A stretch of 42,889 bases of DNA from a virus: positions 1 to 42,889 of the IMG/VR virus record IMGVR_UViG_3300032308_000668. One strand, written 5' to 3'. Below are positions 32,474 through 38,245 of this stretch, piece after piece (position 1 is the stretch's first letter; each line of letters begins with the position of its first letter). The notes under the pieces were generated by a model that searched no databases, was not told the DNA's origin, and saw nothing but the letters and a program-made list of their open reading frames with translations. The translations under genes and the position numbers were made by a program.

Positions 32474-32688
32474 TCTTTTACCTCCCTTATCTCTGCCTCA
32501 TCATAGTAAACATCATCTACATCAAAACCCCATTGGCTTTCTTTTGTGTCCCAATATTCTGCCTTATCCATAAACTCATAGTCGTTCATCAATTCTTTTA
32601 CTTGTTCCTCTGACTCTGCGTCAATGTAGTATGTCACTCTCACTACTTCTATTCTTTTTTCGGGTATTACTACCTCAAACTTTTTCAT
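32470..32688 (-). CDS. Small acidic MKxF-family protein (72 aa)
   Basis: It begins MKKFEVVIPEKRIEVVRVTY with YIDAESEEQVKELMN and ends YYDEAEIREVKE. Paralog-like to 32252-32473 by start, strand pattern, the AESEE core and an acidic tail. Function unknown. Confidence 0.78.
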   Translation of the reverse strand: MKKFEVVIPEKRIEVVRVTYYIDAESEEQVKELMNDYEFMDKAEYWDTKESQWGFDVDDVYYDEAEIREVKE

Positions 32689-32689
32689 G

Positions 32690-33133
32690 TTATTCCCCTA
32701 ATTTGCGTTGATAAAATTTAACGATGTGATACCCATCAACTTGTTCATAACCTAATTGATTTAGTATTGTGTATTCGGGTTCGAAGTCTTTGCCCTCTAT
32801 AAACGCTTTGTATTCTTCTTCTAACTTCGGGTCACCTCTAAACTCTACATTGTTATACACATCGTTTGCATCTGAAGTGCAACTTTCCCCATCAATTACA
32901 AAGACTAGGTCTGTATCATCTTCTTTACCTAGCATAAAATCTTTAGGATTACACCAACCTAGTTCACTATGGAATTGGATTGGTGTTAGGACATACTCGC
33001 CTTCAATGTCAATATCTGCCCACTTCTGTTCACCAAATATGTATGCCTTTTCATTGTCACCACGAGTCCATACCTCGCAGTCCCATGATGACCATTTATA
33101 AGGTCTGATCGTTGTTGTTGTTTGGTTTTCCAT
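32690..33133 (-). CDS. Acidic protein of unknown function (147 aa)
   Basis: This is the largest protein of the tiny-gene belt. Trp-rich, beta-leaning N-terminus (IRPYKWSSWDCEVWTRGDNE, then YIFGEQKWADIDIEGEYVLT), acidic middle, and an end reading LNQLGYEQVDGYHIVKFYQR. No membrane span. It starts two bases after the stop of the 66-aa gene. No family recognised. Confidence 0.75.
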   Translation of the reverse strand: MENQTTTTIRPYKWSSWDCEVWTRGDNEKAYIFGEQKWADIDIEGEYVLTPIQFHSELGWCNPKDFMLGKEDDTDLVFVIDGESCTSDANDVYNNVEFRGDPKLEEEYKAFIEGKDFEPEYTILNQLGYEQVDGYHIVKFYQRKLGE

Positions 33134-33135
33134 GA

Positions 33136-33336
33136 TTACTTTGCCTCCGTGTCTTGATATGGGTTTTTAAAGTAATTGCCTAGCACTTCTTGATTGTCTA
33201 GGATATCTTGTTTTAATTGGTCGGCTTTGTAGTCGCCGTTAGCTATGTCTACTAAAATATCAATGCACTGATCGATATGAAAATTGCCTCGACCACCTAG
33301 CCATAACCTTATATCTAAATCATTTAGCTTTTGCAT
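33136..33336 (-). CDS. Small protein (66 aa)
   Basis: It reads MQKLNDLDIRLWLGGRGNFH, then DILVDIANGDYKADQLKQDI. The blend of helices and the short polar loops suggest a small soluble fold. GGGG stands a short distance before the ATG. No family recognised. Confidence 0.72.
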   Translation of the reverse strand: MQKLNDLDIRLWLGGRGNFHIDQCIDILVDIANGDYKADQLKQDILDNQEVLGNYFKNPYQDTEAK

Positions 33337-33347
33337 ATGTTTCCCCT

Positions 33348-33479
33348 TTATTCTTCTAAAAATGCTCGGTCTAATAGGCTCTCACCTTGCATAGCAAGTT
33401 TTAAAGCCTCGTCATAAGTAAGGTTTGACCCTACTATCCTGTTAATTCTGTAATCCACCACAAAATAAGTCTTTTCCAT
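33348..33479 (-). CDS. Small protein (43 aa)
   Basis: It reads MEKTYFVVDYRINRIVGSNL then TYDEALKLAMQGESLLDRA. A strand-strand-helix unit like those of phage 'modulator' peptides. GGAGG lies upstream of the ATG. No family recognised. Confidence 0.7.
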   Translation of the reverse strand: MEKTYFVVDYRINRIVGSNLTYDEALKLAMQGESLLDRAFLEE

Positions 33480-33488
33480 ACTGCCTCC

Positions 33489-33695
33489 CTAGTAGTTAAT
33501 TAAAAGTTTGTTAGCCAACTCTGCAATACCTAGTTTGTCGAAGTGATCGTTTAATACTGCCAAGATTTTGTCTTGGTCTTCTTGGCTTAACTCGTCCACT
33601 TCAAAACTAACCATACTTTCGTTGTTATTAATATTTACTACTGCGTCTAACTTTGTTGATCCGTTTAAAAGTCCTACTAGTTTTGCTTTAATCAT
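33489..33695 (-). CDS. Small acidic protein (68 aa)
   Basis: It reads MIKAKLVGLLNGSTKLDAVV then SFEVDELSQEDQDKILAVLN. Strand-helix pattern. GAGGAG precedes the ATG. First strongly supported gene of the belt. No family recognised. Confidence 0.78.
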   Translation of the reverse strand: MIKAKLVGLLNGSTKLDAVVNINNNESMVSFEVDELSQEDQDKILAVLNDHFDKLGIAELANKLLINY

Positions 33696-33719
33696 TTTGT
33701 TTCTCCTCGTTAATGTTGA

Positions 33720-33896
33720 CTAATTTAGTATGGCTTTCGGTATTGCTTTGTTCGTTGCCATGTAGAAAACGATACTCGCCTTTTTTATGTTTGTAAAGTA
33801 TTTGTTTACTATTTCTTCATATTTATTTTTGTCTGTTTTTGTATTTTTTTGTCTTACTTTACTAACTTGGCATGGTTCTTGCTTTACTAATTTCAT
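33720..33896 (-). CDS. Possible small Lys-rich protein (58 aa)
   Basis: ATG 33896 to TAG 33720 encodes MKLVKQEPCQVSKVRQKNTK and then YEEIVNKYFTNIKKASIVFY. It reads like a short basic helical protein, but no ribosome site is visible and the A-rich strand makes chance ORFs likely. If real it would be the first gene of the belt, 24 bases before the next. Confidence 0.4.
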   Translation of the reverse strand: MKLVKQEPCQVSKVRQKNTKTDKNKYEEIVNKYFTNIKKASIVFYMATNKAIPKAILN

Positions 33897-34145
33897 TCTA
33901 GTTCGTATCGCTTGGCTATTAAGTTTGGATTTTGTTTGCGATTCCGCCTACTTTTTTGTGCGTTGTTTACCTTGTTATTTGCCAAGTTTGACCTCGTTTT
34001 AAATGTTCCTAGTTCCGTTTTGGGTTAAGTTTACTAATAGAACAAGAACGAGGGTTTTTGAAGGGAGAAAAAGTGTTGTAAGTCTTTGATTATATTATAT
34101 ATTATATTATTATTATTACTTAACAAGTGGTTATTTTTTAAGCAA

Positions 34146-34281
34146 TGTTCCATGTTCCTGCCCTAAAAAAACGATGATTGGCAAGGTCAACGATGTTGCT
34201 CACTGCATTACATGGTCTCTTGATTCCTAACTTCGTAGACTTCGGACACCCCCCTATTTGCACAAGGTGGAACATGGAACA
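34146..34281. repeat. Inverted repeat with GGAACA units
   Basis: TGTTCCATGTTCC at 34146-34158 is the exact reverse complement of GGAACATGGAACA at 34269-34281. Each arm holds two GGAACA units. Further GGAACA units are at 34318, 34330 and 34341, and one in reverse at 34004. Confidence 0.7.
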
Positions 34282-34359
34282 AACGAATAAAATCAAGCAC
34301 TTACGAGATATAAAACAGGAACAATTTTGGGAACATTGTCGGAACAGGGTCGACCGAGT

Positions 34360-34386
34360 GAGCGATTAGCTTTGAAACCAGTTCTC
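34360..34386 (-). repeat. 27-base intergenic repeat, copy A
   Basis: It differs from copy B (35275-35301) at one position in 27. Minus-strand core: ACTGGTTTCAAAGCTAATC. It lies downstream of the Gp88-like gene's terminator. Confidence 0.8.
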
Positions 34387-34450
34387 CCTCCTTGTCAGGA
34401 CATAGTCCCTACAATGTAAAATACTTGAGTAAAATAGTCAGGCATAGAAA

Positions 34451-34475
34451 ATAAAAAAGCCCTCATACGAGGGCT
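34451..34475 (-). terminator. Rho-independent terminator after the Gp88-like gene
   Basis: On the minus strand AGCCCTC, loop GTAT and GAGGGCT form a perfect 7-bp stem followed by TTTTTAT. It lies 23 bases past the stop of the Gp88-like gene, so it ends that transcript. Confidence 0.88.
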
Positions 34476-34497
34476 AGGTTGTATCAGGTTTAAAAAC

Positions 34498-35160
34498 TTA
34501 ATGAACATGGTAGCTTACATTGTCAACTTTATTATCCCAGCATGAACGGCATGAACCACATTTACCATCTTGACTAGGTGCTACACATTTAAACCCAGTG
34601 AGTTCTTGTTTACTATGCACGGTTGAGGTCAGGATGTTTGCGAACCCTTGTAATGATTTAGGCAACTTGGCGGGTTGGTCGATCATCATCGTTGACATTC
34701 TTATGACTAGGTTACTAGGCACTTCATTATTTTTAACAAAATTCTTTACAATGTCATATTCGCGGGTTGGTAGCCAGTGTAAAGTTTTAGGGGATTGTCT
34801 AGCAACCTGTGCTATTTTGTAAAGATGATCAACTGATTGAAGGTCACCTGAATCATGCCATCGAAAATAGGGTTTGTTACCTATTAATTTAACCATAGCT
34901 TTTACCCAGTCAGGTTTTGTTATTGATTCAAGCCTTTTATATTGAGCGGGTTCTATGTTGCTTTTGAACCTGTGATAATTACCTTTCAACGCGTAACATC
35001 CTTCGCATACTGAACCCTTGACATTCACAAGTTTTGACCCTGTAATGCATTCCTTAGCGGGTAGTGAATAAGATAGGCTAGGCATTTTCTTAGTTCGTGT
35101 GCATGATCCCGCGATGTTGATCGCGTCTTTTATATAAAACTTAATTGGCATGGTTTGCAT
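34498..35160 (-). CDS. Gp88-like cysteine-rich protein
   Basis: This 220-aa protein has the Gp88 pattern known from mycobacteriophages: SYSLPAKECITG, VCEGCYALKGNY (C52, C55), FRWHDSGDLQ (100-108), WLPTREYDIV and a final cluster CVAPSQDGKC-x2-C-x2-C (C192, C201, C204, C207). C20 and C38 complete two possible metal or Fe-S sites. The biochemical function of the family is not known; a radical-SAM relation has been suggested to me by the cysteine layout but no CxxxCxxC triad is present. It has its own promoter and terminator, so it is a monocistronic transcript. Confidence 0.8.
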   Translation of the reverse strand: MQTMPIKFYIKDAINIAGSCTRTKKMPSLSYSLPAKECITGSKLVNVKGSVCEGCYALKGNYHRFKSNIEPAQYKRLESITKPDWVKAMVKLIGNKPYFRWHDSGDLQSVDHLYKIAQVARQSPKTLHWLPTREYDIVKNFVKNNEVPSNLVIRMSTMMIDQPAKLPKSLQGFANILTSTVHSKQELTGFKCVAPSQDGKCGSCRSCWDNKVDNVSYHVH

Positions 35161-35191
35161 AATATCCTCTCATTAGTAAAGTTACTTAGTT

Positions 35192-35220
35192 AAAATACAC
35201 TGTTTAATTTTATTTGTCAA
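35192..35220 (-). promoter_or_regulatory. Sigma-70-type promoter of the Gp88-like gene
   Basis: TTGACA (35220-35215), 17-base spacer, TATTTT (35197-35192), about 30 bases upstream of the start codon; GAGAGGA supplies the ribosome site. Confidence 0.78.
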
Positions 35221-35274
35221 GTTATAAATAAAGTCATGACCACGCGGGAAAGCCACGCATAATAAAATTGGACT

Positions 35275-35301
35275 GAGCGATTAGCTTTGAGACCAGTTCT
35301 C
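35275..35301 (-). repeat. 27-base intergenic repeat, copy B
   Basis: Nearly identical to copy A. It starts eight bases beyond the T-run of the terminator at 35310-35331 and lies before the Gp88-like promoter. Confidence 0.8.
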
Positions 35302-35309
35302 TACCCCAT

Positions 35310-35331
35310 AAAAAAGGGAGCCTAAGCTCCC
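35310..35331 (-). terminator. Rho-independent terminator overlapping a stop codon
   Basis: On the minus strand GGGAGC, loop TTAG, GCTCCC is followed by six T. The loop TTAG contains the TAG stop of the 64-aa gene, so the hairpin includes its last two codons. Confidence 0.85.
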
Positions 35332-35516
35332 TCTGCTTCTAACCTTTTTAAACCCGATCGAACGATCTCTTTTAGGCCGGCTCGATTGACTATGAGATAA
35401 CCGTCTCTAGCTTGGTGGATATTGAACTGATTGATAGCATAATGTTCTGCATTACCTGGTGATAACTGAGTACCTAAGTCCCATACCTGATTGCTAGCGA
35501 TTGCATAGTAATTCAT
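35322..35516 (-). CDS. Small protein (64 aa)
   Basis: It reads MNYYAIASNQVWDLGTQLSP, then HQARDGYLIVNRAGLKEIVR and ends LEAEGA. It is followed at once by a terminator that contains its stop codon. It overlaps the upstream gene (ATGA). This is the last gene of the ArdC transcript. No family recognised. Confidence 0.75.
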   Translation of the reverse strand: MNYYAIASNQVWDLGTQLSPGNAEHYAINQFNIHQARDGYLIVNRAGLKEIVRSGLKRLEAEGA

Positions 35517-35746
35517 ATACCCTCCCGGTTAAATTGATCCGCTAAGTCCGAGCCGGATATATTCTTGATCCAGCCCCAGCCATGCCAGGTGTTAACTCCA
35601 GCTCTACCCTTCTCAAGTGTGACCATGTTTTCTCCCCAGGCTATCTCAAACTGAGAGAAGCCCTTTGACAGGCCTCTCTTGATAGCGTTGATAACTTGAT
35701 TCTCACTTGGTTTTCTACCGTCAAAATATTGTTCATAGATACTCAT
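35513..35746 (-). CDS. Small protein (77 aa)
   Basis: The start is ATG 35746, overlapping the upstream stop (ATGA) and with GGGAGG six bases before it. It reads MSIYEQYFDGRKPSENQVIN, then WHGWGWIKNISGSDLADQF. Trp/Gly-rich, soluble. No family recognised. Confidence 0.75.
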   Translation of the reverse strand: MSIYEQYFDGRKPSENQVINAIKRGLSKGFSQFEIAWGENMVTLEKGRAGVNTWHGWGWIKNISGSDLADQFNREGI

Positions 35747-35955
35747 AATACCTCCCAATCAATGTCACAATTAAAATACTCGGATATTACTCTGCTAAGA
35801 TTATCAATAGTCGCACCGTAAATCTTAATACCTTTCTCATCGTTGACACTTTCTGAAATTGCCAAATCACGCTGCGCTTTTTCTAAGTCCTCAATCATGT
35901 TATTAAGTATTTGCTTAGCTTGTCCAGTAACTGGAAATAGTTGTGTTATCTTCAT
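35743..35955 (-). CDS. Small protein (70 aa)
   Basis: It reads MKITQLFPVTGQAKQILNNM then IEDLEKAQRDLAISESVND, a long helix, ending FNCDIDWEVL. CTGGAG precedes the ATG; that site lies just after a hairpin in the ArdC stop region. No family recognised. Confidence 0.75.
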   Translation of the reverse strand: MKITQLFPVTGQAKQILNNMIEDLEKAQRDLAISESVNDEKGIKIYGATIDNLSRVISEYFNCDIDWEVL

Positions 35956-35967
35956 GGTAAACTCCAG

Positions 35968-35983
35968 GGAGGCTTACGCCTCC
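35968..35983 (-). promoter_or_regulatory. Hairpin enclosing the ArdC stop codon
   Basis: GGAGGC, loop GTAA, GCCTCC on the minus strand. The loop holds the TAA of the ArdC-like gene. No T-run follows, and the ribosome site of the next gene begins two bases beyond, so the structure may tune coupling between the two genes. Confidence 0.5.
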
Positions 35984-36816
35984 TCTGCCTCCTCGTTAGT
36001 TGATTTAGTTGTATAGTCCAGGATCTTTTGTGCTAGTGCTGAAGCCTTGAGTATATTCTTAGGATCATCGTTAAGCACCTTGAGCCAGCTAGCTATATAT
36101 GATGCATGCTGTAATTGGCCATCGATCTTATTGTGAGCGCATAACATTGCTGATCCGAGCTCTGCGACTAGCTCCTCGAAGGCATAAGCCTCGTTACCAA
36201 AACGGCCTGAGAAATCTCGATTCAATCGTGACTCGTGTCCAGTCCAGTGTGATAACTCATGCAATGAAGTCGCATAATAATCCGCGCTTGATTTAAATTG
36301 ATCGAGCTCCGGTAACTGAATATAGTCAGCTGAAGGTACATAAAATGCGCGGTTGCCTCCATGCTTGATGATAGCTCTCTGAGCTTTAATGAATGCCTCG
36401 CACGATGCAATTGATTCATTCATGGTGCGCTCAGCCGGTGCAGGTAACTCAAGGCCGTCGACTTGATCCGCATTAAATACAGTGTAAGTCTTAAGCATCG
36501 GGATCTTTTTTACTTCATTGGTAACTCGATCCTGCACTTCAAGCGGGCTGAAGTAGATCACTGGCACTCCCTTGGAGCCCTTGCGCACTTGAGCGCCAAC
36601 GCTCTGAGCTTGCTTATATGTTACCCAGTTGTGAGTAGATCCTGGCATCATTGATAGCTGAATGAAGTTGATGCCGTTGTAATATCTTTTAGATATTGGA
36701 TTGAATGGTGCATCGATGCCGTTACTATTCCAGGGCTTTACCCATGGTGCTGTGCCTGCTTCGAGTGCCTTGATAACGTTATCGGTTATCGATTGTGCTA
36801 TTGAATGATTATTCAT
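35974..36816 (-). CDS. ardC: ArdC-like antirestriction protein
   Basis: This 280-aa protein combines an N-terminal ArdC ssDNA-binding domain (ITDNVIKALEAGTAPWVKPW, then YNGINFIQLSM, WVTYKQAQSVGAQVRKGSKG) with a zinc metallopeptidase-like C-terminal domain. The latter has LHELSHWTGH (H186, E187, H190) and a third ligand region AFEELVAELGSAMLCA. ArdC proteins from plasmids and phages shield incoming DNA from restriction. It is the first gene behind a strong promoter, so it is likely expressed immediately on entry. Function is by family. Confidence 0.9.
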   Translation of the reverse strand: MNNHSIAQSITDNVIKALEAGTAPWVKPWNSNGIDAPFNPISKRYYNGINFIQLSMMPGSTHNWVTYKQAQSVGAQVRKGSKGVPVIYFSPLEVQDRVTNEVKKIPMLKTYTVFNADQVDGLELPAPAERTMNESIASCEAFIKAQRAIIKHGGNRAFYVPSADYIQLPELDQFKSSADYYATSLHELSHWTGHESRLNRDFSGRFGNEAYAFEELVAELGSAMLCAHNKIDGQLQHASYIASWLKVLNDDPKNILKASALAQKILDYTTKSTNEEAEEA

Positions 36817-36861
36817 ATTGATACCCCTTTTTAGAATTGATTAATTAAATACTGCAAAATC

Positions 36862-36890
36862 AGGATACCTAATTAAATTTAATATGTCAA
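36862..36890 (-). promoter_or_regulatory. Sigma-70-type promoter of the ArdC transcript
   Basis: TTGACA (36890-36885), 17-base spacer, TATCCT (36867-36862), about 45 bases upstream of the ArdC-like start. AAAGGGG supplies the ribosome site. Confidence 0.75.
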
Positions 36891-36924
36891 GTATTATTTT
36901 ACTATTTATCTAGTTTATTTTATC

Positions 36925-36987
36925 GGGCCTCGATCCAGTAACCTGGTAAACCCAATCCGGCCTGACCGTACCCAGCCCCGACCCCCC
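36925..36987 (-). other. G-run tract, possible G-quadruplex
   Basis: The minus strand reads GGGGG, GGGG, GGG, GG, GG, GG and GGG at short intervals. It is a GC-rich island in an AT-rich genome. Confidence 0.4.
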
Positions 36988-37070
36988 AAAAACTAGGTAA
37001 TAATTCTTTTTTCTTTCTTATACTTAAACTTGCACGAACGATCCTACAAAAAGTCAAATATGGGAACCTA

Positions 37071-37092
37071 CCCCCTATCAAATAAACGGGGG
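37071..37092. other. CCCCC/GGGGG hairpin
   Basis: CCCCC at 37071-37075 and GGGGG at 37088-37092 flank a 12-base AT-rich loop, followed by an A-tract. It lies downstream of the SprT-like gene but lacks the T-run of a terminator in that direction. Confidence 0.4.
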
Positions 37093-37140
37093 CATCAAAA
37101 AAAATTTCTACAAAAAAATCTTAAAAATCAGGGGGTTAGG

Positions 37141-37485
37141 CTAAATAGCCTTGGGATCGAAGTTGTAAAGCTCGGAGTAGACGTCTTTAATACGCATGAA
37201 TTTAGCCCCATGTTGATCGAAGTCATCATCGCCTCGAACGTAGAGAGCTAGGTGCACCATTTCATGAAGGAGAGTTTGGAAGATAGTAATGAAGTGACCA
37301 CAAGAACCAGAACTTATTTCAATTGCCATGTCTACTTCGTCAAAACAGCCATATATACCAGGGTTTTTGATGACACGGAACTTAACTTTGTCTGACTTAG
37401 GCATAGGAAGTCTATTAAAAGGCGGCATTTTACACGCCATGTTGTACAAAATTTCTAAATTCTTCTTAGTTAACGTGGTTTTCAT
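37141..37485 (-). CDS. SprT-like zinc metalloprotein
   Basis: This 114-aa protein carries LLHEMVHLAL (H74, E75, H78) and the third ligand region DQHGAKF (H92), the SprT/Spartan-type zincin pattern, in a minimal domain. GCFDEVDMAIEI precedes it. SprT-type proteases act on DNA-protein crosslinks in cells; in phages the role is unknown. It starts at the divergence point with the packaging operon and is the most upstream minus-strand gene. Confidence 0.8.
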   Translation of the reverse strand: MKTTLTKKNLEILYNMACKMPPFNRLPMPKSDKVKFRVIKNPGIYGCFDEVDMAIEISSGSCGHFITIFQTLLHEMVHLALYVRGDDDFDQHGAKFMRIKDVYSELYNFDPKAI

Positions 37486-37582
37486 ATAGTTATTCTACCA
37501 AAAGACTATGCAAATAAGATGAAACTAGGTTAAAATAAAAAAATTAGCTGCAAATAATTACCAAAAGGTGTAACAGCGACAC
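37486..37582. promoter_or_regulatory. Divergent control region between early and packaging genes
   Basis: This 97-base AT-rich gap separates the minus-strand SprT-like gene from the plus-strand small terminase candidate. It must hold start signals for at least one direction. I see TTAAAAT near 37530 as a -10-like hexamer for the plus strand, but no convincing -35, so late promoters may be non-consensus. Confidence 0.4.
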
Positions 37583-38245
37583 ATGGAAGTACCAAAAACT
37601 GATAAAAATCAACAAGATAACGGTAGCTCCCACGTTATTATTGTACCCCACATCGAAGACGATGTCCCCTTGCCCAAAGATTCTAAAGATGCTATGCCTG
37701 ATATGAGTGTAGCGGATGAATTAAACATGCGGGCTAAGACAATCAAGGAAATTGCAGACATTAAGGATGAAAATATTGAACCAAGTTATAGCGATGTAGA
37801 AGACGCAGAAGAACTTGCGAAAGAAATGATGCAGAACCCCGACTTAAAACCTGAATTTGATATATATCCGAATGCGATGATGGCATACCTAGCCGGCATG
37901 GTGGCACAAACAAACTGCATGCTCACAAAACAACTCGCTGACTACAAATTATACGTCTTAAATAACTTAGTCCAGATCGTCCATGACACAGAAAGTAACC
38001 AAAAAGAAAAGATTGCTGCATTACGTAGTATAGGCGAGATAGACGGCGTTGATGCATTCAAGAAGAAGACAGAAATTACACACAAACACGAGACGATGGA
38101 AGAAGTTGAGACCGAGCTTCTAGCCATGTTAAGCGAACTAAAACAAAAAGCACTAGTAAAAGGTAAATCTCAAACGGTAGATGCTGAGTTTACGATGAGT
38201 AAAAAGGAAACCACGAGTGGCAGAGAAGAAACCAAAGATAACTAA
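37583..38245 (+). CDS. Probable terminase small subunit
   Basis: This 220-aa protein lies directly before the large terminase and overlaps it by 29 bases. It has an acidic N-terminus, a helical middle with YPNAMMAYLAGMVAQTNCM and DYKLYVLNNLVQIVHD, and a charged C-terminus with MEEVETELLAMLSELKQKAL, which could mediate oligomerisation. Small terminases are poorly conserved; the call rests on position, size and helix-rich character. AAAAGGTG precedes the ATG by about 12 bases. Confidence 0.6.
   Translation: MEVPKTDKNQQDNGSSHVIIVPHIEDDVPLPKDSKDAMPDMSVADELNMRAKTIKEIADIKDENIEPSYSDVEDAEELAKEMMQNPDLKPEFDIYPNAMMAYLAGMVAQTNCMLTKQLADYKLYVLNNLVQIVHDTESNQKEKIAALRSIGEIDGVDAFKKKTEITHKHETMEEVETELLAMLSELKQKALVKGKSQTVDAEFTMSKKETTSGREETKDN

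Larger units (their letters stand above)
33897..34497. other. Gene-poor 600-base region, candidate origin/control region
   Basis: This is the largest non-coding stretch in the window. It contains an AT-only run at about 34089-34118 with nested TATAAT-like hexamers, and eight copies of GGAACA or its complement. Two of these form 13-base inverted arms at 34146-34158 and 34269-34281. It also contains the 27-base repeat copy A (34360-34386) and the terminator of the Gp88-like gene (34451-34475). This combination is typical of a replication origin or master control region, which is inference. Confidence 0.5.
36817..37140. other. Gene-free 324-base region
   Basis: It holds the ArdC promoter (36862-36890), a GC-rich tract (about 36925-36987) with G-runs on the minus strand, and a CCCCC/GGGGG hairpin at 37071-37092 beside long A-tracts. 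I see no ORF with a start and protein-like sequence. Confidence 0.6.

Noticed and set aside
33787-34002. 71-codon hydrophobic plus-strand ORF
   Set aside because: The complement of an A-rich strand gives Phe/Leu-rich frames by chance; no start signals seen.
34178-34369. 63-codon plus-strand ORF in the gene-poor region
   Set aside because: No ribosome site, opposite direction to its surroundings, covers the inverted repeat, GGAACA units and 27-base repeat, and its product does not look like a protein family.
34360-35301. Attachment sites or a CRISPR array from the 27-base repeats
   Set aside because: Three copies at irregular, long distances, one diverged, with genes between them, fit neither an array nor an att pair.
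37071-37092. Terminator for the SprT-like transcript
   Set aside because: The hairpin has its A/T tract on the wrong side: the T-run precedes the stem on the minus strand.
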